NCBI RefSeq assembly: GCF_029263155.1
Contig: NZ_JAJCYB010000122.1
Coordinates: 1 to 64,000, forward strand
DNA: 64,000 bases
Source: Pseudonocardia sp.
Lineage (GTDB): Bacteria > Actinomycetota > Actinomycetes > Mycobacteriales > Pseudonocardiaceae
Reading direction: 5' to 3'
The notes below the pieces were generated by a model, which was not told the DNA's origin, did no database searches, and saw only the letters and a program-made list of their open reading frames with translations. Shown piece by piece: positions 41,092 through 49,257 of the stretch; the stretch's first letter is position 1, and each line of letters starts with the position of its first letter. The translations under genes and the position numbers were made by a program.

Positions 41092-42447
41092 TCAGGTGGC
41101 CTGCGCACCGTGCGCCGCATCCAACATCTCCGCGAGCTCGGCGACCTTCACCCGCTCCGCGCCGCGCTGCCCGCCGCGGCGGACCTCCTCGGCGTCCAGG
41201 CGCAGCCACGCCGTCCAGTCCACCGGACGGATGCCGTGCGCGGTCAGCGCCGACCGCAGGGCCGTCGGTTCCGGGTGGGCGGGCGCCGGGAGCGTCGGCA
41301 GGTCCTCCAGCACGGCCTTGACCGTCTCACCTGCGTCGCCCTTGTTCGTCCCGATGACGCCGGTGGGGCCGCGCTTGATCCAGCCGGTGACGTAGGCGCC
41401 GGGCACCGGCACGCCCCCGTCGACGACGCGGCCCGCCTCGTTGGGCACGGTGCCGGTGGCCGCGTCGAACGGCAGGCCGGGGATCGGCTCGCCCGCGTAG
41501 CCGATCGCGCGCACGACGAGGCCGACGTCGAGGGTCTCCAGGACCCCGGTCCCGCGCACGCGGCCGTCCTCGGTGATCTCGTTGCGCTCGACGACCACCC
41601 CGGACACCCGCCCGTCCTCGCCGAGCAGCCGTACCGGGGTGCGCAGGAACCGCAGGTGGACCCGCCGCGGCGCATCGCCCGCGGCGTTCCCGGTCCACTC
41701 GGTGAGCATCGCGAGGTTCTGCTTCTGCCGCCGCTCCGCGGGTTCCTCGACGCCCGCAGCGAGCAGGCCGTCGTCGTGCACGAGCACGTCGGCGTGGGCG
41801 AGGTCGCCGATCTGGTTCAGCTCGGCCGGCGTGAACCGGACGTGCTGCGGGCCGCGGCGGATCAGCACGTGCACGTCGCGGACGGCGCTGTCGCGCAGCG
41901 CGTCGAGCACCGGGCCGGGGACGTCAGTCTCCGCCATCTCGTCGGCGGTCTTGGCCAGCACGCGGGCGACGTCGAGCGCCACGTTCCCGGCCCCGACGAC
42001 GGCCACGCCGGGGTGGTCCAGCGGCGGGTCCACCTGGGTGAAATCGGGGTGCCCGCAGTACCAGCTCACGAACGCGCCCGAGCCCAGCGAGCCCGCCAGG
42101 CCCTCCCCCGGCACGCCGAGCTCGCGGTCCACCGACGACCCCGTGGCGTGCACGATCGCGTGGAAGTGCTCACGCAGCTCGTCGAGACCGATGCCGCCCT
42201 CACCCACCCGCACACCGCCCAGGAACTCGACGTGGGCCGGGTCGAACGGGCGCTGCAGCACCCGGATCACCGACTTCATCTTCACGTGGTCGGGCGCCAC
42301 CCCGTACCGGACGAGCCCGTACGGTGCGGGCAGCCGGTCGAGTACCTCGACGCTCACCGGCTCACCGGACGCCAGCAGGGCCGCCGCGGCGTAGAGCCCC
42401 GAGGGCCCGGCGCCGATGACCGCGACCCGGAACTGTCCGTGCTCCAT
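41092..42447 (-). CDS. fprA: Ferredoxin/flavodoxin-NADP reductase (FprA-like)
   Basis: This 451-residue adrenodoxin-reductase-type flavoenzyme moves electrons between NADPH and ferredoxin. The FAD motif is VAVIGAGPSGLYAAAAL (residues 8-24), followed by EVLDRLPAPYGLVRYGVAPDH. The NADPH motif VAVVGAGNVALDVARVL is at about residues 148-164, and GWIKRGPTGVIGTNKGDA at about 360-377 is a strong family signature. The length fits M. tuberculosis FprA. It is in a minus-strand run with an enoyl-CoA hydratase and an acyl-CoA dehydrogenase, though its partner ferredoxin or P450 is not in the window. Confidence 0.88.
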   Translation of the reverse strand: MEHGQFRVAVIGAGPSGLYAAAALLASGEPVSVEVLDRLPAPYGLVRYGVAPDHVKMKSVIRVLQRPFDPAHVEFLGGVRVGEGGIGLDELREHFHAIVHATGSSVDRELGVPGEGLAGSLGSGAFVSWYCGHPDFTQVDPPLDHPGVAVVGAGNVALDVARVLAKTADEMAETDVPGPVLDALRDSAVRDVHVLIRRGPQHVRFTPAELNQIGDLAHADVLVHDDGLLAAGVEEPAERRQKQNLAMLTEWTGNAAGDAPRRVHLRFLRTPVRLLGEDGRVSGVVVERNEITEDGRVRGTGVLETLDVGLVVRAIGYAGEPIPGLPFDAATGTVPNEAGRVVDGGVPVPGAYVTGWIKRGPTGVIGTNKGDAGETVKAVLEDLPTLPAPAHPEPTALRSALTAHGIRPVDWTAWLRLDAEEVRRGGQRGAERVKVAELAEMLDAAHGAQAT

Positions 42448-42489
42448 TGCTCGTGCCTCCGAGGTGTCGGATCGGGGGTGGGAGGGGGG

Positions 42490-43266
42490 TCAGCTTTCCA
42501 GTGGCAGGAAGTGCGGCGCCCGCTTCTCCCGGAACGAGGCCACGCCTTCGCGCAGGTCCGGCCCCCCGATGAAGCGGTCGACGTGGAAGTAGGAGCGCTC
42601 CAGCGCCTCGCCGAACGGGGCGTCGAGCTCGTCGAGCACCTGCGCCGCGATGACGGCCATCGCCCGTGGCGCGCAGTGCACGGCGAGGTCCGCGGCGTAG
42701 GTCTGGGCGGCGGTGAGCACGTCGTCCCGGGGCAGCACGCGGCTGACCAGGCCCAGCTCCCGCGCCTCACGGCCGTCGAAGACCCGGGCCGAGAGCAGCA
42801 GGTCGAGGGCGTTCTCGACGCCGACCAACCGCGGCAGGGTCCAGGCGATGCCGTACTCGGCGACGAGTCCGCGGCGGGCGAACGCGGTGGAGAACCGGGC
42901 GGTGTCGGCGGCGAAACGGACATGGCAGAACAGCGCCTGCACCAGCCCGACGCCCGCGCACGCTCCGTTGATCGCGGCGATCAGCGGCTTCGGGAACCGC
43001 CGCGGCACGTCCACCGACCGGTGCGGCAGCGTCGCGCCCTCCGACCCGAGGCCGCCCAGCCGGGACATGTCGGCGCCGGGGCAGAACGTGGACCCGGCCC
43101 CGGTGACGACGACGGCGCGCACCCCCGGGTCGCCTGCCGCCTCGGTGAGCCGCGCGTAGTAGGCGGCCTCGATGTCGTCGGCCCAGCCGTTGCGCCGCTC
43201 GGGGCGGTTGAAGGTGAGGGTGCGGACGCCGAAGCCGTCCTGCTCGACGAGCACGGGCTCGGTCAT
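42490..43266 (-). CDS. Enoyl-CoA hydratase/isomerase family protein
   Basis: This 258-residue crotonase-fold protein has the oxyanion-hole strand GSTFCPGADMSRLGGL (about residues 58-73), the second oxyanion region ACAGVGLVQALFCHVRFA and the helix AEYGIAWTLPRLVGVENALDLLLSARV. Glu is present at the place of one catalytic Glu (AEYG) and the second is less clear, so the reaction could be hydration or isomerisation. The ATG at 43266 has GGAGG about seven bases upstream and overlaps the stop of a possible 47-aa ORF (TGATG). It lies next to acyl-CoA and electron-transfer genes. Confidence 0.85.
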   Translation of the reverse strand: MTEPVLVEQDGFGVRTLTFNRPERRNGWADDIEAAYYARLTEAAGDPGVRAVVVTGAGSTFCPGADMSRLGGLGSEGATLPHRSVDVPRRFPKPLIAAINGACAGVGLVQALFCHVRFAADTARFSTAFARRGLVAEYGIAWTLPRLVGVENALDLLLSARVFDGREARELGLVSRVLPRDDVLTAAQTYAADLAVHCAPRAMAVIAAQVLDELDAPFGEALERSYFHVDRFIGGPDLREGVASFREKRAPHFLPLES

Positions 43267-43409
43267 CACGCCTCCACGACGGTCGGGGCGCGCAGCGCGC
43301 GGACGGCGGTAAGCCCGCTCCCCGTCTCCGGATGGTCGACCTCCCCGGTGCCGCGCGGCCGCACCTCGGCGGCGCCGTCCTCGATCGTGCCGGCCGCGCG
43401 GTCCCCCAT
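43266..43409 (-). CDS. Possible 47-aa protein upstream of the enoyl-CoA hydratase
   Basis: This reading frame runs from ATG 43409 to TGA 43266-43268, its stop sharing one base with the next gene's ATG (TGATG). The product is acidic in its first half (GTIEDGAAEV, TGEVDHPETG) and has no hydrophobic segment or motif I recognise. Evidence is only the tight stop-start overlap and the codon GC pattern. No Shine-Dalgarno is clear. It may be chance. Confidence 0.3.
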   Translation of the reverse strand: MGDRAAGTIEDGAAEVRPRGTGEVDHPETGSGLTAVRALRAPTVVEA

Positions 43410-43498
43410 GCCCGCACCCTAGCCGCCGCGCCCCCGAACGGACGTAGACCCGATCGGCCGAGTGGTGAGGCGTAGTCGAGGGGCTACTGTCCGACGTC

Positions 43499-44605
43499 AT
43501 GTCCGCTTCCGACGGCGCCACGTTCGGCAAGCGCGTGCTCGTCGAGCTCTCCCACGCGATCGAGCGGTTCGCCCTGGCCGCCGACCCGGGCAGCCCACTC
43601 GTCGTCATCGCGATGTTCCAGCGCCTGTCCTACTTCCAGCGCGAGTCCGAGGTCTACCGCCAGATCGCCGCGCGCAGCACCGTCACGCTCGTCGCGCTGG
43701 TCGAGGACTTCCCGCCGCAGCTGCCGCCGGGGGTCCGGCACGTCCTGCTGCCCGAGGACGACGAGCTGGCCCGGGAGTGGAGCGTCACCGTGCTGGGCCC
43801 GGGCGGCGGCGCCACCCTGGTGGCCGTCGACCAGGAGACCGTCGACGAGGGCGCGCACACCCTGGAGGACGGCCGCCGCTTCGTCGGGAACTGGTCGTTC
43901 CGCCGCGCCGACGCCTACCGCGAGGTGCTGCGGATGCGGGCACAGCTGCGCCTGCCCGCGGAGACGGTCACGGCGATCGACGAGGTCCTGCACGCCGTGC
44001 TCGCGGCGTCGGAGCCCAGGGAGCAGAGGTGGTGGAACGTCCCGCTGGCGTTCCTCGCCGAGCGCGTCGACGTCGCCGTGCGGGAGCGCGCCGGGCTGCA
44101 GGCACGCCTGGACGCCTCGACCGCGCACGTCGCCTCGGAGCACCCGGGCGACGCCGCCGAGCGCGACCCCCGCACGGGCCTGTTCACCGCCGCGTTCCTG
44201 CAGCGGTGGACGACCGGGCTCGGCGCCGGGCTCCCGGTCGGGCTGGTGCTGCTGCGGGTACCCGGTGTCGCCGACCTGCGCGGCCGGTACGGGCTGCGCG
44301 CCGAGCTCGCGGCGCTGCAGGGCGTCACGCGGGCGGTGGCGGAGCTGCTCGACCCCGTCGACCGCCTGGTGCGGCTGGGCCGCGAGGACTTCCTGCTGGT
44401 GCTCCCGTCGTGGTCCGAGCAGCGGGTGCTGGCCCTGTGCGACGAGGTGTGCGCGCGGGTGGCCCGGCTCGACCAGCAGTTCCCGTTCGTCGCGCTGCCC
44501 GCGGTGGCGGCGGCCACCGTCACCCGGGACCGGCCGCTGCCGATCGAGCGCCTGGTCCGGCAGGTCAACGGCAGCGAGCGGCGGGTCAGCCAGGTCGCCG
44601 GGTAG
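43499..44605 (+). CDS. DICT sensory domain with degenerate GGDEF domain
   Basis: This 368-residue protein starts with a DICT domain (LSHAIERFALAADPGSPLVVIAMFQRLSYFQRESEVYRQI, residues about 16-55, continuing to about 200), a sensory module found with GGDEF and EAL domains. A C-terminal GGDEF-like domain (about 215-365) follows, starting RDPRTGLFTAAFLQRW. The active site reads GREDF at 294-298 instead of GGDEF, and the RxxD site is altered, so it should not make c-di-GMP and may bind GTP or a partner. The ATG lies 8 nt after TACTGT, consistent with a leaderless start. Confidence 0.8.
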   Translation: MSASDGATFGKRVLVELSHAIERFALAADPGSPLVVIAMFQRLSYFQRESEVYRQIAARSTVTLVALVEDFPPQLPPGVRHVLLPEDDELAREWSVTVLGPGGGATLVAVDQETVDEGAHTLEDGRRFVGNWSFRRADAYREVLRMRAQLRLPAETVTAIDEVLHAVLAASEPREQRWWNVPLAFLAERVDVAVRERAGLQARLDASTAHVASEHPGDAAERDPRTGLFTAAFLQRWTTGLGAGLPVGLVLLRVPGVADLRGRYGLRAELAALQGVTRAVAELLDPVDRLVRLGREDFLLVLPSWSEQRVLALCDEVCARVARLDQQFPFVALPAVAAATVTRDRPLPIERLVRQVNGSERRVSQVAG

Positions 44606-45659
44606 CGCCCACCTCGTCCGGTCCGTACAGCTCGGCGCCGAGACGCTCGGCCTCGGCGTCGACCTCGGCACGGGCGGCCGGCCGCAGTTCGTCGAAGGCC
44701 TCCCAGCTCACCCGCCCGTCGGTGTGGCGCCAGGTGCCCGCCACCTGGCCGTCGACGAGGAACGTGGGCACCGACTGGGGCATGCTCGTGGCGAACACCC
44801 GCGGTCGGTGGGCCTCGGGCAGGATCCGGGCCCGCCGCGCGTGCACCAGCAGCGTGGCGTCCCACGGGCCGAGGAACCGCACCGGCGCCGGGGTGGCGGC
44901 GGGTGGCAGCGGCGCCCGCGGCACGTCGACCAGCAGGCCGCCCGCCTCGTCGCGGAACCGGCGCAGCTCCAGCCGCGCGAGCACCTCGCGCACCTCGGTG
45001 AGGTTCCATCCGCAGAACGACCCGATGTCCTTGGCCGACGCCGGCCCGAAACCGCGCAGGTAGCGCGCCGCGAGCAGCTCGCGCCCGGCCTCCTCGGTGA
45101 CGGGTGCGGCACGCCGCAGCCAGGTGTCGGCGAGGCCGTAGACGTGGGCCCGCGGTCGCTCCCAGGTGCCCGCGGGCGGCACCCGGACCAGGTCGACGAA
45201 CAGCTGCACCCCCCGCCAGGTGTCGCGCGGGAACCCGTCGGCGGCCAGTGACCGCTGCAGCTCGGCCTGGGTGAGCGGGCCGGCGGCCAGGTACCCGCGG
45301 ACCGCGTCGACGACGCGCGCCATGTCCAGCCCGGCCGGCGGGACCCACAGCCGACGCCGGGGCCGCCGCACGGCCTCGGTCATCGGCCGGTACTCGGCCG
45401 CCGAGACCATGTGGATGGTGCAGCGCATGACCCAGGCCTGCACGACCCGCCCCGCCAGCAGGGCGTCGGTCAGGTCGGCCCGCCGGAACCCGGCCAGCCG
45501 CGACCACAGACCCACGTAACCCGAGGGGGCGTACTGCGTCTGGAGCCCGGCCACCCGCTCCACCGCCCGCGCCGGGGTGAGCGGCGAGCGCTCCAGGAGC
45601 AGTTGGCGCGCGAGCACGGCCCGGTTGAGCTCCGGGGCGGTCAGGACACGTTCGGCCAC
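44586..45659 (-). CDS. AlkZ-like winged-helix DNA glycosylase (HTH_42 family)
   Basis: This 357-residue protein of the YcaQ/AlkZ superfamily excises bulky alkylated bases or unhooks crosslinks in characterised members. The catalytic QxQ motif appears as AGLQTQYAPSG (about residues 37-47), followed by WSRLAGF. Three winged-helix repeats and the C-terminal LGPWDATLLVHARRARIL and FLVDGQVAGTWRH barrel motifs are typical. Some family members give self-resistance to DNA-alkylating antibiotics, but no such cluster is seen here. It is convergent with the DICT gene (20-bp overlap). Confidence 0.8.
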   Translation of the reverse strand: MAERVLTAPELNRAVLARQLLLERSPLTPARAVERVAGLQTQYAPSGYVGLWSRLAGFRRADLTDALLAGRVVQAWVMRCTIHMVSAAEYRPMTEAVRRPRRRLWVPPAGLDMARVVDAVRGYLAAGPLTQAELQRSLAADGFPRDTWRGVQLFVDLVRVPPAGTWERPRAHVYGLADTWLRRAAPVTEEAGRELLAARYLRGFGPASAKDIGSFCGWNLTEVREVLARLELRRFRDEAGGLLVDVPRAPLPPAATPAPVRFLGPWDATLLVHARRARILPEAHRPRVFATSMPQSVPTFLVDGQVAGTWRHTDGRVSWEAFDELRPAARAEVDAEAERLGAELYGPDEVGATRRPG

Positions 45660-45692
45660 GGGGAGCAGTGTGCCCGGCGGGCCGGCACCCGA

Positions 45693-45749
45693 GTTGCAGC
45701 ATGGCCACCTTCACGCAACGAGACTGCATGAAGGTGGCCTTGCTGCAAC
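45693..45749. repeat. 57-bp near-perfect hairpin between divergent genes
   Basis: Arms of 21 nt (GTTGCAGCATGGCCACCTTCA at 45693-45713 and its complement at 45729-45749) match at 20 of 21 positions around a 15-nt loop. It lies upstream of both flanking genes (AlkZ-like on the left, ABC transporter on the right), so it is not a terminator for either. It could be an operator, a mobile palindromic element or a decoy fold. Confidence 0.75.
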
Positions 45750-45839
45750 GTCGGCGTGCCGGTCCGCATGACGTCTGTCATCCCGCAGCGCTGACCGGGC
45801 GCACTGCCGGGCCGGGGCACGGCGCGGCAGGCTGTGGCC

Positions 45840-46748
45840 ATGACCGACGTGCTGGCGATCCGCGGCGCCCACCACCGCTACGGGGCGCAGACCGCGCTGG
45901 ACGGGGTGGACCTCACGGTGGCGGCGGGCGAGTGCGTCGCGCTGCTGGGCCCCAACGGCGCGGGCAAGACGACGCTGGTGGGGCTGGCCACGGGGCTGCT
46001 CGCGCGGCAGGCGGGCGAGGTGGCCGTGTGCGGCACCGATCCGCGCCGGGCGGCGACCCGGCGGCGGCTGGGCGTCGTCCAGCAGGAGATGGGCTTCCCG
46101 CGCACCGAGACGGTCGGGGAGCTGGTGCGGGGTGCGGCGGTCCGGGCCGGGCGGCCCGCGGCGGCCGCGGGTCCCGTGCTGGCCGAGGTCGGGATCTCCG
46201 AGCTGCGGCCCCGCCGGGCGGGGAAGCTGTCGGGCGGGCAGCAGCAGCGGGTGGCGCTCGCGATGGCGCTGGTCGGCGACCCCGCGCTGCTGCTGCTCGA
46301 CGAGCCCACCGTCGGGCTGGACGTCGCCGCCCGCCGCGCGTTCTGGCGCAACCTCGCCCAACGCCGCGACGCGGGCGTCGGCATCGTGCTGACCACGCAC
46401 ATCGTGGAGGAGGCCGCGGCCGTGGCCGATCGGGTCGTGGTCCTGCACCGCGGTCGCGTCGTCGCTTCCGACACCCCGGCCGGGCTCACCGCGCTGCTCA
46501 CCGACCGCACCATCACCGCCCGCACGGCGCTCGACGACGCCACGCTGCGCGCCCTGCCCGGTGTCGCCTCCGTACGCCGGGACGGCGACCGCGTCCGCCT
46601 GGGCACCACCGAGCCCGAGCAGGTCCTGCGCGCCTGGCTCCCCACCGACCACACCGTCGCGGACCTGCGGGTCGAGGGGGCCGGGCTGGAACAGGCCCTG
46701 GTCGCGCTGACCGGCGAGCCCACCGTGCACGAGGAGGTTCCGGCGTGA
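45840..46748 (+). CDS. ABC-2 type transporter ATP-binding protein
   Basis: This 302-residue ATPase has Walker A GPNGAGKTT (about residues 36-44), Q-loop VVQQEMGF, signature LSGGQQQRV (about 132-140), Walker B LLLLDEPTVGLD and the H-loop TTHIVEEA. A C-terminal tail typical of drug/lipid exporters follows. It heads a four-gene run with permease, histidine kinase and response regulator, all with 4-bp start-stop overlaps, so a regulated export system is expected. The start could also be the in-frame GTG at 45834. Confidence 0.88.
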   Translation: MTDVLAIRGAHHRYGAQTALDGVDLTVAAGECVALLGPNGAGKTTLVGLATGLLARQAGEVAVCGTDPRRAATRRRLGVVQQEMGFPRTETVGELVRGAAVRAGRPAAAAGPVLAEVGISELRPRRAGKLSGGQQQRVALAMALVGDPALLLLDEPTVGLDVAARRAFWRNLAQRRDAGVGIVLTTHIVEEAAAVADRVVVLHRGRVVASDTPAGLTALLTDRTITARTALDDATLRALPGVASVRRDGDRVRLGTTEPEQVLRAWLPTDHTVADLRVEGAGLEQALVALTGEPTVHEEVPA

Positions 46749-47491
46749 GCACCACCGCGGTGCTGCGCGTCGAGGTCGGCGAGGGCCTGCGCGCGATCCT
46801 GCGCGAACCGGCGGCGCTGTTCTTCTCCGTACTGATGCCCGTCGGCTTCTACGCGCTGTTCACCTCCATCTTCGGCCGCGGGCAGGACCCCGGCGCGGGC
46901 CTGCCGTTCGCGGCGACCTCACTGGCCACCTACGGCACGTTCGGCGTCGTGTCGGTGATGCTGCTCAACCCCGGCATCGGGGTGGCCGACGACCGCAACC
47001 GCGGCTGGCTGCGCGTCAAGATGGTCTCCGCGACGCCGCTGCCGGTCACGCTGGCGGCCCGCGTGCTGGCGGCGCTGCCCTACGCGCTGGGGGTGGTGCT
47101 CGCGATCAGCGCCGTGTCGCTGCTGCTCGCCGGACCGGTGCTCGACCTCGACACCTGGCTGCGGCTCGTGGCCGTGCTGCTGGTCGGCGCGCTGCCGTTC
47201 GCGCTGTTCGGGGTGGCCGTCGGGTTCGTGGCGACCTCGGGCGCGACGGCGGCGATCCTCAACGCGGTGCTCTTCCCGATGGTGCTCGCGTCGGGGCTGT
47301 GGGTGCCGCTGGAGCTGATGCCCGGGTTCATCCGAACGATCGCACCGTTCCTGCCGACGTTCCACCTGGCCCGGCTCGCGGAGGCCCAGCTGACCGGTGC
47401 GCCGGCGATCGGGCACCTGGTGGCGGTGCTCGCCACCACCGCCGTCGGCGCCGCCGCGGCCGGGTTCGCCTACCGTAAACTGCGGGTATGA
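46745..47491 (+). CDS. ABC-2 type transporter permease
   Basis: This 248-residue membrane protein has six hydrophobic segments and the ABC-2 pattern: an N-terminal cytoplasmic helix, EPAALFFSVLMPVGFYALF as the first span, the loop GWLRVKMVSATPLPV, and the conserved region LWVPLELMPGFIRTIAPFLPTFHLARL before the last span. The GTG start overlaps the ATPase stop (GTGA). As a half-size permease it should dimerise. Relatives export drugs, lipids or peptides, and the cargo cannot be told from sequence. Confidence 0.86.
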   Translation: MSTTAVLRVEVGEGLRAILREPAALFFSVLMPVGFYALFTSIFGRGQDPGAGLPFAATSLATYGTFGVVSVMLLNPGIGVADDRNRGWLRVKMVSATPLPVTLAARVLAALPYALGVVLAISAVSLLLAGPVLDLDTWLRLVAVLLVGALPFALFGVAVGFVATSGATAAILNAVLFPMVLASGLWVPLELMPGFIRTIAPFLPTFHLARLAEAQLTGAPAIGHLVAVLATTAVGAAAAGFAYRKLRV

Positions 47492-48561
47492 GCCGGGAGC
47501 GGCGGTGGCGGGGGGCGTCGCTGTGGTACCTGCTGTTCCTCGGCTACCTGTTCCTGCAACCGGCCTTCGACCCCGATGCCGGGGCGCTGCACTGGGCGGT
47601 GGCCGCGGGGTCGGCGGTGCTGTTCCTCGCGTTCACCGTGCGCAACGGGCTGCGGCCGCCGCTGCCCGGCCACTGGAGCCCCGCGCTGATCGCCGCGCTC
47701 GGGGTGCTCGTCGTCACCGTCAACTCCGGCGGCACGGTGTTCTTCGTCTACGCCGCGGCGGCGGCCGGGACGCTGCTCACCCGGCGGGCGGCCACGGCCT
47801 GGCTGGGCGGCCTCACCGCGCTGGTGGGATTCGCCGCGCTGGTCTCCACCGCGCCGCCGCCGTACCTGCTGCTGAGCATCGCGCCGCCCCTGGTCACGCT
47901 CTGGATCGTCGGGCTGGCCTGCATGGACGAGGCCGACCAGCAGCGCGAGGCGGCCGGCCTGCGCGTCGAGAACGCCCGCGTCGAGCACCTGGCCACGCTC
48001 ACCGAGCGGGAGCGGATCTCCCGCGACCTGCACGACGTGCTCGGCCAGACCCTCACCGGCATCGTCGTGCGCGCCCAGCTCGCCCAGCGCCTCGGCGGCG
48101 ACGAGGGGGTGGCCGAGATGGCGGTGGTGGAGACGATGGCCCGCGACGCGCTCGCCGAGGTCCGGACCACCGTCTCGGGCTGGCGCCGGCTCTCCGTCGA
48201 CGACGAGCTGGCCGTCGCCCGTGACGCGCTCGCCGCCGGCGGGGTGGAGCTGGTGATCACCCGTGACGACGGGCTGGTGCTCACGCCGTCCGCGGAGACC
48301 GCGCTCGCGCTGGCGCTGCGCGAGGCCGTCACCAACGTCGTGCGCCACGCCCACGCCCGCCGCTGCACGGTGGCGCTGCGCTTCACCGATGGGCAGGTGG
48401 AGCTGGAGGTCGCCGACGACGGTGTGGGGGGCGGCGGCCGGGAGGGCAACGGCCTCACCGGCATGCGGGAGCGGATCGCCGCGCTCGGCGGCTCGGTGCA
48501 GCGACTGGCCCGGGACGGCACCGCGGTCGTCGTCGCGCTGCCGGCAGCGGTGGCGACGTGA
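47488..48561 (+). CDS. Sensor histidine kinase, DesK/NarL-type
   Basis: This 357-residue kinase has four to five N-terminal membrane spans (about residues 12-150) with almost no exterior loop, then a HisKA_3 helix with the phospho-His in RERISRDLHDVLGQTLTGI (about 180-198). The HATPase_c domain includes REAVTNVVRHAHA (N box) and DDGVGGGGREGNGLTGMRERI. Kinases of this layout sense membrane state, for example DesK. The start overlaps the permease stop (ATGA). It should phosphorylate the next gene's product and control the ABC genes. Confidence 0.88.
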   Translation: MSRERRWRGASLWYLLFLGYLFLQPAFDPDAGALHWAVAAGSAVLFLAFTVRNGLRPPLPGHWSPALIAALGVLVVTVNSGGTVFFVYAAAAAGTLLTRRAATAWLGGLTALVGFAALVSTAPPPYLLLSIAPPLVTLWIVGLACMDEADQQREAAGLRVENARVEHLATLTERERISRDLHDVLGQTLTGIVVRAQLAQRLGGDEGVAEMAVVETMARDALAEVRTTVSGWRRLSVDDELAVARDALAAGGVELVITRDDGLVLTPSAETALALALREAVTNVVRHAHARRCTVALRFTDGQVELEVADDGVGGGGREGNGLTGMRERIAALGGSVQRLARDGTAVVVALPAAVAT

Positions 48562-49166
48562 GCGGGGACGCGATCCGGCTGGTCCTCGCCGAGGACCAGG
48601 CCATGGTCCTCGGCGCGTTCGCCCGGCTGCTCGCCCTGGAGCCCGACCTCGACGTGGTCGCCACCGCCGCCGACGGCGCGCAGGCGCTGGCCGCGGTGCG
48701 CGAGCACGACCCGGACGTGCTGGTCACCGACGTCGAGATGCCCGGCGCCACCGGCCTCGACGTGGCCGCCGAGCTCCGCGGAGGGCGCACCAGGTTCGTC
48801 ATCGTCACGACGTTCGCGCGCTCGGGCTACCTGCGCCGGGCGATGGACAGCGGCGTCTCCGGCTACGTGCTCAAGGACGCGCCGATCGACCGGCTCGTCG
48901 ACACGATCCGGCGCGTGCACGCGGGCGAGCGGGTGGTCGACCCGGCCCTGGCCGTGGCGGCGTGGGATGCCGCGGACCCGATGACCGACCGCGAGCGCGA
49001 CGTCCTGCGCCTGGCTGCCGACGGCCTGCCCAACACCGAGATCGCCGCCACCCTGTTCCTCGCGGAGGGCACGGTGCGCAACTACCTGAGCACGGCGATC
49101 ACGAAGCTCGGCGTGCGCAACCGCATCGAGGCCGCGCGGGTGGCCCGCGACCGCGGCTGGCTGTAG
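48558..49166 (+). CDS. Response regulator, NarL/DesR-type
   Basis: This 202-residue regulator has a receiver domain (acidic pair ED at about residues 12-13, phospho-Asp in VTDVEMPGATG at about 57, Lys in YVLKDAP at about 107). The C-terminal LuxR-type HTH has MTDRERDVLRLAADGLPNTEIAATLFLAEGTVRNYLSTAITKL. The start overlaps the kinase stop. DesR-like proteins usually control the adjacent ABC exporter or desaturase genes. A binding site upstream of 45840 was not identified with confidence, but the 57-bp hairpin at 45693 lies in the right place. Confidence 0.88.
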   Translation: MSGDAIRLVLAEDQAMVLGAFARLLALEPDLDVVATAADGAQALAAVREHDPDVLVTDVEMPGATGLDVAAELRGGRTRFVIVTTFARSGYLRRAMDSGVSGYVLKDAPIDRLVDTIRRVHAGERVVDPALAVAAWDAADPMTDRERDVLRLAADGLPNTEIAATLFLAEGTVRNYLSTAITKLGVRNRIEAARVARDRGWL

Positions 49167-49189
49167 CCGCCGCCCAGCGGCCCCACCCC

Positions 49190-49242
49190 GCAACGATCGG
49201 CACGTGCGTGCACCCCGGGTGGACGGGCGTGCCGTTCGTTGC
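49190..49242. terminator. Intergenic palindrome, GCAAC..CGGCAC family (copy 1)
   Basis: GCAACGATCGGCACG (49190-49204) pairs with CGTGCCGTTCGTTGC (49228-49242) at 14 of 15 positions. It lies between two convergent genes, the response regulator and a flavin monooxygenase. A second copy is at 53060. A bidirectional terminator is the simplest reading. Confidence 0.65.
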
Positions 49243-49257
49243 GCGAGGTCGACCCGC

